DNA of 64,000 bases from Chrysomallon squamiferum (taxonomy: Eukaryota; Mollusca; Gastropoda; Neomphalida; Peltospiridae), in contig CM022671.1 of NCBI GenBank assembly GCA_012295275.1, forward strand, positions 9,136,858 to 9,200,857, given 5' to 3'. Position numbers and translations under genes: made by a program. The notes beneath the pieces were generated by a model, which made no database searches, was not told where the DNA came from, and worked only from the letters and a program-made list of their open reading frames with translations. Below are positions 1 through 10,775 of this stretch, piece by piece (position 1 is the first letter of the stretch; each line of letters starts with the position of its first letter).

Positions 1-466
1 TAATTTTTAAAAATATTAGATTTCTTTAGTAAGAAGAATTTTCGGAATTTATATATCTCAGTACATTAAATGTTTAAGTATTCTAAAATCCATTTTTAAA
101 TTAAAAATAATACATTTCAGAACTCTGAGGGTTTTTTTAATTTATGAGATAATATTTCCAGTTTTTACAATTATTAATTTCTAAAATAATATAATTAATA
201 AAATTGAGAAATATATTTTGAGTTCTAAAGCAATTTTTATAAATAAACATTCCTAATTTTATATGCATTTTTTTTTTACTTCTACATTAAAATTCACATT
301 TTATAATTTTTACAAAATTTTCTTGCAAATATATATTGCTGATTTCCAAAAAACAAATACGATTTTCTGATTTCCAAAAATTCAGAATTTTAGAAAGCAG
401 TATTTCTCTCAATTTCTAAATCCAAGATTAAATAAAAAGTTACAAGAATTATTTTTCCGCACTCAG
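1..466 (+). other. Synapsin intron (left edge of window)
   Basis: AT-rich sequence before the acceptor of synapsin exon a. No coding content was seen; the preceding synapsin exon lies outside the window. Confidence 0.8.
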
Positions 467-609
467 ATGAAGATAGACACTGCTCACAGTTTTCAAGATA
501 TTGCGAGCGTAGTGGCCATAACGCAATCATATGCCACCACGGAGGCGTTTGTCGAAGGAAAATATGACATCCATGTCCAGAAAATTGGAAACAATTACAA
601 GGCCTACTT
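467..609 (+). CDS. Syn: Synapsin alternative exon a (C domain)
   Basis: This exon is 143 nt, entered in phase 0 after a CACTCAG acceptor and left after two bases of a codon at a strong GTAAGT donor. It encodes [20 protein letters not shown] and on to KIGNNYKAY, with the last codon (TTG, Leu) completed by the exon at 6473. By memory of the family it covers roughly residues 280-327 of bovine synapsin I, part of the ATP-grasp fold just before the multifunctional loop. It matches exon b at 26 of 47 whole-codon residues. The acceptor position is supported by the identical boundary in exon b. A further copy upstream of the window cannot be excluded. Confidence 0.95.
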
Positions 610-2065
610 GTAAGTGAAGTGTGAATATCACTTACATGTGGCTGTTTTCATTATCTGTCTGTATGCAGGTAAAAAACACTGGGTGTCTGTCCATCTGTTT
701 GTCCTCCACATGTCACTGGATGTTTTGTTTGTTAAACGATGGTGAAGAAAAAAAAAAAAAGATTGAAAACTTAAATTACTAAATTTCAATAATTATACAG
801 AAGGAACCAGCAATGTTTATTGATAAATATTGATAAGTTCACTTTATAAATTACAATAATCATGTAAAAGAAACCAGCAGTCTTTCTTGATAAAGTATGT
901 TTGGTTTTTTTTATTTACAAGTACATAAAGACTGAAAACTTTAATTTATTAATTTCAAAATTTTTAAGAAGGAACCAAAATGTTTATTTATATAGCATAC
1001 ATGTTTGATAAATGGTTTAATTTCTAAACTTCAGTAACTATATAAAAGAAAATAATACTGTTTATTTATAAAATATGAATAGTTTGTAAATATCAATATA
1101 ATTATATCAAAAGAAACAGTAAAATTTATTTAATATATGATGTTTGATAAATGGTTTTAATTTCTAGATTTTTAAAATTATATATTAGGAACTAAAATTT
1201 ATAGAGTATATAAAGTATGATTAATGTTTAAATCAGAATAATTATATAAAACAAAAATGTATATTATATCTTTATTGATGAGATTTTTCATGAGCTGAAA
1301 GTTCTGACTTAATTTGTTTAAGATATCCATTTGTGTTAGGTTTCTATCATAAACAATCAAAAAAAAAAAAAAAAAAAAGCCAACAAAAATGACAATAATA
1401 ATAATAATAATAAACAAAAAAAATATTTATAAAAATGTAATCTGAATTAGATTTTTATAATGCCGTTTTAACAAAATAATATCTCATTTTGCACAAAAGA
1501 GAAAAGTTAGAATATATAAAAAATAATTAGTATAGACATTTTTTTGTGATAATTATTATTTTTTATAAGACAGACTTATGTTCTCAGACCACACAAAATT
1601 ATCTAAATGGACACCTGATGTTTTTTACCTGTAATTCTGGGTGTCTTATTTTTTTATTTAGCACTTTGTATTAGCCATGGATGTTTATAATAGAAAACCT
1701 TTTTTGAAATTATTATATATATTATTTATTTCGACTCATACCCAGTAGTTCTGTTATCCTTTAGTTATTGAACATTAGTTTTGAAAATCACAAGTAGAAA
1801 CTATTTAACTACAAGTCTGCTTTTTATGTCATTTTGTGAAGTCCAAATTGCTAATGGCTGCTGCAGTTTTAACATTTGAAATGACTGTTACAAAAAAATC
1901 AAAGTTAAAAAAAAAATCAAAGAAAGGACAAACACTGTTAACTGAAAATTGAATTTAGCAATATTGAAAATCTAATATTACACTCTTCAGGGAATTTACT
2001 GGCTCAAAATATTATACACATAGTCATCAACATTTTCACATACAACACACATACATACATACAAA

Positions 2066-2096
<31 letters not shown>

Positions 2097-2097
2097 A

Positions 2098-2128
<31 letters not shown>

Positions 2129-3574
2129 TTCACATTGACAAAGAAATGCATTTTTGAATGTATATTTATTTTATCATATTAATTCAAATTGTATTTCTTT
2201 AAATTTAAATTTTCTTGGGAATACTAATATTTAAATACAATTTTGTTTGTTTTCTTTAAATAACAAATAAATTAAACTAATGAAATGTTTCACTTTTTAA
2301 AAGAAAATAAATCATTTTTTTTTTTTTTTTTTAATTAATAAATTCTTAAGACAACTTAATATTTCACATTTTCTAACAATAAAAACAATAAGTTTTTTAA
2401 ATCTCCATTTCTACTTATACACATCCATGGCTTCATTTTCATGTACTGCATGCTTGCGTGGTCTTTCTGTTTAGCTACCATTTTTGACTTTTTCGGCTAT
2501 ACACGCAGGTTAGGATAGGCAGCCATTATGATTTTCAAGACATCGCGGGTGTTGTGGCAGTTAGTTGCAGCTACTCCACAACAGAACCGTACATTGATGC
2601 CAAATTCGACATTCACGTTCAGAAGATAGGGACATTTTACAAGGCTTTCATGTAAGTGCTTGTTTCTGCCTAGCCTAGCCTCGTGAATTAGATTGTTCAG
2701 TGTTTGTTTTTTTTGTGGTTTTTTCAGCTGTAGCTTTCTGTTGTGTGTGGCTTTTCCTTTGTAAGTTGCTTCTGTGTGATACATTTTGATTGTGTTGCTT
2801 GAGTGTTGTGTTAAAAAAAAATTATGTGTTGCTTATGTGGGGTGTGTTTATTTGATGTCTTTATTTGAACTTCATGGTTTTAAAATTAAAATAGAAGTTA
2901 GAATTAATTACTTTTGAAAATGTTCATCATCATTATCATTATTAGTAGTATTATTAACTGCCAATACTGCTATAACTACTTTATTATTAATATTATTGTC
3001 ATTATCATTCATTATTATTATTATTATTACAAAAACCCTTTTATTATTAACAAAACATTGTACACACACACACACACACACATATAAATGTGTGTATGAA
3101 TGTAAAATATATATAATGTTAGGAAAGTGGTTAATGGCTAATGGAAGTGTTAATTTACTAATTTACTAACCTACTAACAGGCTTTTTCTCTCCCTCACCT
3201 AACAGGATAACTGCATTTTCCCATTAGGGTCTACTTAAATGCTGTCTGTTTGACACGTAATTAAGAATGATAATTAAATTACAGGCAGACATTAATCACA
3301 TTACATAAAACTCATCAGAAGGTCAATAAACAATGTTTGGGTCATTTTGACCAATACTCAAACAGGTCATCACTCTGTTATCTGTGTAGAAAATGTCAAG
3401 ATATAAATGAACTGCTTGTCTCACTGAAAGTATGGAAACAGGCTGAAAAATGCTGGTGGAAATGGTGGTAATAATAATAGTAATAACAACAAATAATAAT
3501 AATAATAATAGTAATAGCAACAACAAATAATAATAATAATAATAATAATAACAACAACAACAACAACAATAAAA

Positions 3575-3641
<67 letters not shown>

Positions 3642-4388
3642 TGAAGGAAATTTGACCTATATTGTGAACATCATAAAATAAATATCTGATCATATCTTTT
3701 GATGGAAAATGCTTCAGATGCATATGCGCACATACATACCTACTCAAATATATATATATATATATTCACAGTGGTTTCTATTTATCACATAAAACTGACA
3801 TCATTAATACTTTATTTTAATAGTTGAATGATTTGTCAGTGAAATTACTATTACTGCTAGTACTATACTAATGCATAAAATATGAAATTAGTGTAGAAAT
3901 CATCAGCTGTTCTGAATTAAGGTAATTTTGATTTTGGACATCAGAAGGGTTTGTTCTGAGATCTGAACTTGGCATCAAGAGTGCTTTACCACCTTTAATT
4001 TAAATTTTGTCAGTTTATCATTTTAATCAGATAATAACATTTTAAGAAAAAAAATTGTATGAATTCATATTGTTCTGTGTTTTTGTTGTGTATGGTTTTG
4101 TGTTGTGTTTTGATACTGTTTGATATTTGTTGTGAGTAATATACACTGTGTATTTAGAGTTCTGTTTTTCATCTTTATCAGTTAAGTGTTTATATTTCAT
4201 TCATTAGAAGGTGACGAAGTTAACAATATGTTCATGTATTTTAGTATTGTTTTCATTTCTTATTTATTAATTCTTTGATTTTTAATCACAGCTAGTCATG
4301 TCTGTATGTATGTGGATGGCCAGTGTATGTACATTTGAATGCATGTACACACACATACATACATACAAACATACATACATACATACAC

Positions 4389-4423
<35 letters not shown>

Positions 4424-7400
4424 TGCATATTATGCATGCATTAAAAAACGTTGTAAAGCTATTTTTTGTTATTTCCTTGTATGAAACCAAACCAATACCA
4501 AGTTAATTGTTTTTCTGATTAATTAATATTTTAGACATTACTTTTGAAAGGTTACTACAACAAATGAGAATTTCTTCAGAATATCTATTTGTATACTAAT
4601 TATTTCTTCTTAGAATAACTGACCCATTTTGCAAACCAATTTAATTTTCTAAATATAAAAGTAAGATAGATTAAATTCTGAAGATGAATTTTAATATGAT
4701 TTTTTTTGGAGCATCTACTCTGTTTTCTGTTTGCTTCTTTATTACTCTGTTATTTCTTTTATTCTGCTCTTCATTCATGCTGTTTTTTACTAGTATTTTA
4801 TATTTTAATGTTCTTCTTTTACACTCTGCTTTATTTTCTTCATACTTGATATTCAGCTCTACTGTTCTCTCCTTTCCTTTTCACATCATCTCCAGATTTT
4901 TCTTTCTTCACTTTTCTTTTCTTTGTTTTCTTCTCCATCCACTGTATCTTCTTTTCACTCACTTTATCTTCTTTTCAATCACTTTATCTTCTTTTCAATC
5001 ACTTTATCTTTTTTCACTTGCTTTAATTTCATTTGACTTACTTTGTCTTCTTTGTACTGAATTTATTTGCTTTTGGCTCACTTTTTCTTTTTAGTTGCTT
5101 TATCTTCTTTTCACTCACTTTATCTTATTTTCTCATGCTTTATCCTGTTTTCAAATATTTTATCTTTTCTTCATTTAGTTTATCTTCTTTTAAATCAATT
5201 TATATTCTTGTCAGTTACTTTATCTTCTTTTCACCTATATTACCTTCTTTTCACTCACTTTATCTTCTTTTCACTTACTTCATATTCTTTGAACACACAT
5301 TATCTTTTCTGTTGAAAATCTTCTATTTCATCATTTCATTTTCTTCACTGTTTAATTGTTTTTTCTTCTCTTACTCTGTTTTTCTTCATTGTTACTCTCT
5401 GCCTTTTCTTTTTTTATTGTTTTTATTATCTTTCTTTTTCTATTTTTCTTTTTGTCACATTTTCTTTTTTGTTTTGTTTTGTTCTTTTTTTCATGAATTT
5501 TTTGCACTGAATACCTTCAAACCAACTTTTATTAAATCCTGAAAATCACTAATCGTTATACTGGGTAGTTTACAAAGCTAATAAAAAGAGGATGAAGGTT
5601 TAAAAGTTAGATAAAGAATTAAATAAAATGGAGTTAATTAACCATAAAAGAAAGATCAGAGTATTAATCTGGTTTGATTAACCTAAGAAGAACATACTGA
5701 TTACCCAGTCTATATAAAATATAAAATTTTATGTTTTCTAATTTTGGTGTAATAAGCGTATATATAGATTTATGTGTAAAAAAGAAAAACAATGTGAGAA
5801 GAACTTCATAAAACATGGGAATACATGTGCTGTGTGTAACCAGTGTCAGTAGATGGACAGATATAATTAAGTATGTTGAAGATGATTACAGATCTCTGTG
5901 TACTTTGTCAGGTTTCAACCTCTGGCTTTTTTCATCTCTAATCTCCGATTCTTTTTTCTTTGTCAAAATTTATAAATCCTTTTCTGGTAAATGTAGCTGA
6001 GAGTTTTAGAAGAATTTTTTTCTTTCTTGCTTTACTGGGTTTTTTTTTTTTGTTGTTTTTTTTGTTTTGTTTTTAATTTTAATTTATTATTAATATGATA
6101 TTATATTAGGATTTTGTTAGTTATTTTTTATTTATTTTTTTTAATATTTATTTAAAGAAAAACTAAATTTACTATTTCTTTTTAAGCATTTCTGTATTAA
6201 TATATTAATATTATTATTATTATTATTAATATTTTATAATTATGTATATATATATGTGTATGTATATGTGTGTGTGTTTATATGTTTGTGTGTGTGTGTG
6301 TTTATCACACTCTTCTCCATTATTTAACAATAAATAAAAAATAGGATATCAAGTTTTGTTAATCTTTTTTCAGATTATTATTAATGAAAATTCCCTGTTT
6401 ATTCAGATTATTATTAATGAAAATTCACTTTTTATTCAGACTGTTATTAATGAAAATTCATTGTTTATTCAGGAGAAAGTCTATTTCTGGCAACTGGAAG
6501 GCTAACACTGGATCAGCAATGCTTGAGCAGATAGGAATGAATGAAAGGTTTGTGCATTGTACCAGAAACACATGATTTTATTTCGACTGGCCTAAGTTTT
6601 AAATTTTAATCATTAACCTTTCAGAAAAAGATAAAAATAAATTCTCTACTATATTTTATTAATTTTAATAATCTCCTTTATTGAACAGCAGTATATTACT
6701 AAATTTTAATTATGGAAAAATATTCCAGAATTATAAAGTTTTTATTTTAATTATTTTGTTTCATCTATAATGTTGAATAAAAATATGAAGAAAATTTTTG
6801 ATCACAAACTGTAATATTTTATTTTAATTATTCTTTATCATTTTTATTAAACCTTTTACAAAGTACAATTCTTTTAAAATATAACTTTATAATTTTTATA
6901 TTTTAGTCAGGGAAGATTTACATTTTTATAACAAAGACTGAAAAAACTTTAGTATACTTTGAAATTGTTTTATATTAATTAAAGTTATACATTTCATTCT
7001 GTTTCAAAACCTCCCATTACATTCAAATTCTAAATTTGTCCAGTGTTTAATACCAGTTTGAAAGTCACAGCTTTTCTATTATTCAAGCAGTTTTATCAGT
7101 TTGCTACATTTATCTGACTTAGCATGTTTTAATGTGAAAGGAGATGATATTTTGGTTTCTGTGGAAACTGGCTGACATTTTGCTATTTGAAACAGTCTGA
7201 TATTTTCATGAATATTTTAGAAAACATATTTTTTATTTATAAAGTTTAATATATATTAAAACAATAATAATAATAATAATAATAGATAATTATATATTAC
7301 AATTTAACTATGTTAGTTTTGAAATAGTAAGATTTTCTGTAACAAATAAAATCAGTGAAAAACAAAACAGAAATCAGTGAAACAAAACAAGAGAAAAGAA

Positions 7401-8893
7401 ATTCAAGCAGCTTTGAGATGCAGTTGTCACTGACATTGTTTCCTCACTGCTCCACACACCTCACATTGCCAGTGTTGATATCATTTTACACGTTTTGGTT
7501 AAAACAAATAATATGTTAAATGATATCCTCTATAAAATGCACATTTTGGGTCTGATTAGGTATTTTTATGCATCTTGGTCTGATGTATGTTTGAGAACTG
7601 TTTGCTTTGACCACTGTATTAAAACTTTCTCAGTGAAATTCAGTTAACAGTGTGATATGGAATGAACAGAACTAAAGTTAACTCTGATGTTATTTCAGGT
7701 TTAAACTCTGGGTGGACGAATGCTGTACAATGTTCGGAGGGTTGGACATGGTGGCAGTAGAAGCAATACAAGGAAAAGATGGAAAGGAATATATTATTGA
7801 GGTTTATTGTCAAGAAATTATTATTTTTAAAATAAACATTGACAAGTCTTTAGTAATGTAGAAATATCTACGAAAATAAATAATATTTATTATCATCATC
7901 TTGACATGCAGATAATGATAGTAATTATAATGATATCACTGTAATAACAGGAATACTACTACAATTGTCATCAGTATCTTTGTATTATTCTTTCTTTTCT
8001 TTTTTTTAAATTAATTTAAATATCTTTTATATAATAGGTTAAGCTGATGTTACTCAGATTTGTTCAGTATTACTTTATTATGACAACATTTTTATATCCT
8101 CAAAATTTAAATTTCTGCTAATGTAAATAAAATTTGCAATAATTGATCATCACTCAACTGCAAGACATTTCCAGTGTTAAATGAGAAATACTTTTGTGTT
8201 TATTAAACAAACAGAAACTAAAACAAAACATGTTGTAGTAACCAGAAATCAACAAAGAAAAAATATATATATTTTTTTTTTGGTAAAAATAAAAAATAAT
8301 ATAAAAAAAAACCCAACAATTTACTCAAAAAAAACCCCAACAAAAAACAAAACAAAAAAATACAAAAAATTTCTCCAAACAAAATCGGAAATCTCACAAA
8401 CTGACTTCATCACTATGTCACTGATCATTTATCCTTTTTCCTTCTATCTCTGACTACAACAAGATAATAACTTTTCAGAATGTTTGAGCTTAACCACTGA
8501 GACAGAAATGTTGTAAAACCCAGTTAACAGACATTAACGGTGTTGTTGTTGTTACTGTTGACAGATAAATGGTTCAGCCATGACGCTGCTAGGTGAAGCC
8601 CAGGAAGAAGACAGGAGACATATTGCAGAACTTGTTTTAGCAAAGATGGAGACTCACTGTCGGCCTGTGGCTAATGTTCAGTAAGTTTTAATTGTGTTCT
8701 GATAAAAAAAATTAAATGATTGGAAATAAAAACGGAAGTTTAAAAGTTAGGGAATTTTTAATAAAATTTTTTTTTTTTTTTTTTTTTTAATATAATTTTA
8801 ATTTATTATTGTTATTATTTGGAGAAATTTTCATTGGAAATCCAGCAGAATACATACATATAAAAAATGGGTGTATGTGCATGTCTGAGTATA

Positions 8894-8930
<37 letters not shown>

Positions 8931-10134
8931 GTCTTCATATCCAACTAGCTTTAATAGATACAATACAAACAAATATAAACAAATTAAGATCAAACTAACA
9001 ATAACTTTTTCTGTTGTGTAAGTGGAATAAAAATTATCTTTACATCTGCATCACTTCTATCCTAATGGAAAGAGACTGAAACAAGCCATTCTATTATATA
9101 AAAACTAAAACACATAATGCATACTGCAAAAAGTCCCATAAGACTGGGATGACAGATTGCCATAATAAAAATGGCTGTGCCCTCTTTTTTTGCTGTACTC
9201 GGTCTGTACATTATATGAATTTATTGATCTTGCAAATATTAATTTGTATTTCAGAAAACCACATGGAGGTCAACATCACCCACAACAACATCAGCAACAA
9301 TTATCAATGAATGGGAACCAAGGCAACATGGCATTACAGCAACCTCCTCAAGGGAGACAACCTGATGGGTAAGGCTTGTAATATCTGTTTTTGTTTTTAT
9401 TTTTATTTTTCTCCAATTCTATTATGATCAGAATCTGTTTTCATTTTTACTTATCTCTAGTTTTATGGTGGATTCATAATGTCTGGTATTAAGATGGCTA
9501 AAAAGTGACTGAATTAGAGTTGCTTTAAAAAAGCATTTTTTAAAATAATTATTTCAAAATCTTTGGTTTTATATTGCTTTCGGTTCACGTATGCTCTGTA
9601 TATTCTTGAAATTTATTATTTTATTATTTGGAACTGAACAAACTGTAGCTTAGTTACAGAACACTTGACTTGTGTCTGAAGGATCACAGGATCACTTTTT
9701 TTAGTTCAGATTAATATTCCAGCTACTGCTCTTTGTCAGTTGTTAAGAAATCCATTGTATTTGCTTCTCAGATTCAAACAGTTGACAAGAATAGTCTGTG
9801 TAATAGATAGTTTATTTAATAATTTTGTAATCATAAAATGAAATCATAAAAATGAATAAGAAAAAATTAAATATAAAAAAAAAATAATAATTTAAATAAA
9901 ATTAAATAAATAAATAAACAAAACAAACAAATAAATAAAGTAAAACAATTAATAAGAATACATCATGTAATAGACAGTTTATTTAATATTTCTGTAATCA
10001 TAAAATGAAATAATAATAAAGAATAAAATAAAATAAATAAATAAATAAATAATTAAAAAAAACATAAATAATATAAAATAATACAAAATAAAAAAATAAA
10101 TAAATAAATAATATAAGTAATATAAAATATTTAA

Positions 10135-10205
<71 letters not shown>

Positions 10206-10444
10206 AATAATTTAAATAAAAAAAAAAATAAAATAAAATAAAATAAAAACAAAGCAAAAACAATTTGAGTAATGAAATTTGTGTTGTTTTCAGACTGTCA
10301 CAGAGTATGAATGCTCTGCCACAAAGACCGTCAGGATCAATGCCGATGCCAATTCCCAACGCTGGTGGTCGCGAGAGCACCGAGGAAGAAGACACAATGA
10401 GAAATCTTAGAAAAACTTTTGCAGGAATATTTGGTGATATGTGA
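467..10444 (+). CDS. Syn: Synapsin, 3' part of gene (partial, multi-exon)
   Basis: Synapsins are peripheral proteins of synaptic vesicles with an ATP-grasp C domain; they cluster the vesicle reserve pool and are controlled by phosphorylation. Coding blocks here are 467-609 or 2509-2651 (alternatives), 6473-6547, 7699-7801, 8565-8680, 9255-9368 and 10294-10444. With either alternative the total is 702 bases (233 codons plus stop) and every junction keeps frame with GT-AG introns. Diagnostic peptides are [44 protein letters not shown] and the C-terminal [13 protein letters not shown], the synapsin E domain. The A and B domains and the start of the C domain lie upstream of base 1. The linker between C domain and E domain is only about 70 residues and rich in Q, H and N, much shorter than the vertebrate synapsin I D region. 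The gene converges on MON2. Identification is very secure; the species-level isoform set is not known. Confidence 0.97.
610..2508 (+). other. Synapsin intron between alternative exons a and b
   Basis: This stretch is 1.9 kb of AT-rich sequence with no coding content that I can support. It holds poly-A runs near 1359-1378, an AAT run near 1394-1413 (the source of a spurious small reverse ORF), and a composite CT/CA microsatellite at 2066-2124. If exons a and b are mutually exclusive, this intron is spliced out only as part of a longer intron in either mRNA. Confidence 0.8.
2066..2124. repeat. (CT)n-(CA)n composite microsatellite
   Basis: A CT run (about 2067-2093) passes through a short CCCTAA joint into a CA run (about 2099-2124). 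It lies in the intron between the two alternative synapsin exons. CA repeats can bind hnRNP L-type splicing factors in other animals; a role here is only a possibility. Confidence 0.9.
2509..2651 (+). CDS. Syn: Synapsin alternative exon b (C domain)
   Basis: This exon is also 143 nt, with the same entry phase (0) and exit phase (2) as exon a, an ACACGCAG acceptor and a GTAAGT donor. It encodes [20 protein letters not shown] and on to KIGTFYKAF, with the last codon (ATG, Met) completed by the exon at 6473. It is homologous along its full length to exon a (26 of 47 identical) and both resemble the same segment of vertebrate synapsin, so it is a duplicated exon under protein-level constraint, not a decayed copy. 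Joining a to b gives a stop three codons in, so the two should be used one at a time. Confidence 0.95.
3470..3640. repeat. (AAT)n/(AAC)n microsatellite
   Basis: About 170 bases of AAT units interrupted by AAC and GCA units. It lies in the synapsin intron after exon b. Confidence 0.9.
4341..4430. repeat. (CATA)n microsatellite
   Basis: Tetranucleotide CATA/CACA repeat followed by a short AT run, in the synapsin intron. Confidence 0.88.
4930..5300. repeat. Pyrimidine-rich 20-bp tandem repeat array
   Basis: The clearest copies (about 4950-5020) repeat CTTTATCTTCTTTTCACTCA with one or two changes. Degenerate copies continue to about 5300, so roughly 15-18 units are present. The + strand, which is the synapsin sense strand, is nearly free of purines, and the complementary strand repeats GATAAAG. 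Reading frames through it give Phe/Leu/Ser-rich peptides with no coding signature. Confidence 0.8.
6371..6472 (+). repeat. 33-bp tandem repeat carrying splice acceptors
   Basis: Three successive 33-bp units (6374-6406, 6407-6439, 6440-6472) each contain TATTAATGAAAATTC followed by a pyrimidine stretch and TTTATTCAG or close to it. A fourth CAG ends at 6373. AGs therefore end at 6373, 6406, 6439 and 6472, and the last is the acceptor of the next synapsin exon. TATTAAT resembles a branch-point sequence, so each unit looks like a whole 3' splice-site module. Because 33 is a multiple of three and no stop occurs in the synapsin frame, any of the four could be used without breaking the protein. Confidence 0.9.
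6473..6547 (+). CDS. Syn: Synapsin exon: multifunctional loop
   Basis: This exon is 75 nt. Its first base completes the Leu or Met codon of exon a or b, and it then encodes [20 protein letters not shown] and GMNE. By family knowledge this is the multifunctional loop of the synapsin ATP-grasp domain; the first Arg and the Lys of GNWK correspond to Arg328 and Lys336 of bovine synapsin I, which contact ATP. Skipping both alternative exons would read this exon in the wrong frame and reach TAA after ten codons. The donor is AG|GTTTGT. Confidence 0.95.
6548..7698 (+). other. Synapsin intron
   Basis: AT-rich intron of 1151 bases with a short AAT run near 7263-7284. No exon, RNA gene or clear repeat family was recognised. 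Confidence 0.8.
7699..7801 (+). CDS. Syn: Synapsin exon: metal-binding segment
   Basis: This exon is 103 nt, encoding [34 protein letters not shown]. The acceptor is TATTTCAG and the donor GAG|GTTTAT. The two Glu residues of AVE and IIE are 13 residues apart, the same spacing as the Glu373 and Glu386 that coordinate Ca2+/Mg2+ in bovine synapsin I, so nucleotide and metal binding look intact. It leaves in phase 0. Confidence 0.95.
7802..8564 (+). other. Synapsin intron
   Basis: AT-rich intron of 763 bases. A forward reading frame at 8181-8453 is rich in Lys, Asn and Thr because of A-rich low-complexity DNA and shows no family signature. Confidence 0.8.
8565..8680 (+). CDS. Syn: Synapsin exon: end of C domain
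   Basis: This exon is 116 nt, encoding [38 protein letters not shown] and part of a Gln codon. It matches the segment of vertebrate synapsins that ends the ATP-grasp C domain (the GDHQDEDKQLI region). The acceptor is TTGACAG and the donor CA|GTAAGT. Confidence 0.95.
8681..9254 (+). other. Synapsin intron
   Basis: Intron of 574 bases with a T run near 8768-8788 and a GT-then-AT microsatellite at 8893-8930. No coding content was seen. Confidence 0.8.
8893..8930. repeat. (GT)n-(AT)n microsatellite
   Basis: A GT run passes directly into an AT run, inside a synapsin intron. Confidence 0.9.
9255..9368 (+). CDS. Syn: Synapsin exon: Q/H-rich linker
   Basis: This exon is 114 nt, encoding [37 protein letters not shown] and part of a Gly codon. 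It has low complexity and is rich in Gln, His, Asn and Pro, as expected for the disordered linker between the synapsin C domain and the E domain. Such linkers drive vesicle-cluster condensation in vertebrate synapsin I, but this one is far shorter. The acceptor is GTATTTCAG and the donor GG|GTAAGG. Confidence 0.93.
9369..10293 (+). other. Synapsin last intron, A-rich
   Basis: Intron of 925 bases. Its second half (about 9839-10252) is almost only A and T with AAAT units and two poly-A runs (10139-10168, 10173-10203). It also contains a 45-bp direct duplication, 9800-9844 and 9967-10011, differing at three positions. The poly-A on the sense strand lies close upstream of the last exon, with only about 40 bases left for the branch point and pyrimidine tract. 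Confidence 0.8.
9800..10011 (+). repeat. 45-bp direct repeat pair, 167 bp apart
   Basis: Copies at 9800-9844 and 9967-10011 both begin GTAATAGA and run through TGTAATCATAAAATGAAAT; I count three mismatches. This looks like a recent tandem duplication of part of the intron, later filled with A-rich sequence. Confidence 0.85.
10294..10444 (+). CDS. Syn: Synapsin terminal exon with E domain
   Basis: This is 151 nt of coding sequence ending in TGA at 10442-10444. It encodes [20 protein letters not shown], a short acidic STEEEDT segment, and then [15 protein letters not shown]. That C terminus is the E domain conserved across a-type synapsins and implicated in vesicle pool maintenance. The acceptor is GTTTTCAG. 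The exon continues into the 3' UTR. Confidence 0.97.
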
Positions 10445-10716
10445 AACTAGAAAGCAACTGCCAACATACTGCAAATACATTTTTTTTGTGTGTGTAGATT
10501 CATTCCGTGTATGACATTTGCTTTGCTGGGAACCGTTATAATCTAGAGAGGCAAACATGATCTCAAAGCAAAGTGTTTTCAGAGTTGTTCATGTCTTCAT
10601 GTTTACAGTAGCATTCAGTTTTTTCATAATCTTCTCTTATCTCAATTGTCTCTTTATCGATCAGCCATTCTCAATGTTGTTACATTTCGAGATGTTTTCT
10701 ACTTACTTCTTCCCTT

Positions 10717-10775
10717 AATAAAACTAAGAGGGTGTTTATGAGAAATTAAAAAATATCCTTAAAGTGTTCAATAAA
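10717..10775 (+). terminator. Candidate synapsin polyadenylation signals
   Basis: AATAAA occurs at 10717-10722 (followed by GGGTGTTTATG) and at 10770-10775 (followed by TGTTTCTGTG), 273 and 326 bases after the stop codon. Both have GT-rich sequence just downstream, as real poly(A) sites do. In this AT-rich DNA AATAAA is common, so further distal sites are likely. Confidence 0.45.

Larger units (their letters stand above)
2652..6370 (+). other. Synapsin intron after exon b
   Basis: This is 3.7 kb without recognisable exons. It contains an AAT/AAC microsatellite (3470-3640), a CATA microsatellite (4341-4430), a pyrimidine-rich 20-bp tandem array (about 4930-5300) and T-rich low-complexity sequence near 6020-6150. 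The long Phe/Leu-rich forward reading frames between 4684 and 5542 are a by-product of the pyrimidine repeat, not genes. Confidence 0.8.

Noticed and set aside
3421-3747. Reverse frame with long Tyr run
   Set aside because: It is the AAT/AAC microsatellite read on the other strand.
4684-5542. Long overlapping forward frames rich in Phe, Leu and Ser
   Set aside because: They are translations of the pyrimidine-rich 20-bp array in all three frames, so no single frame is favoured and no domain is present.
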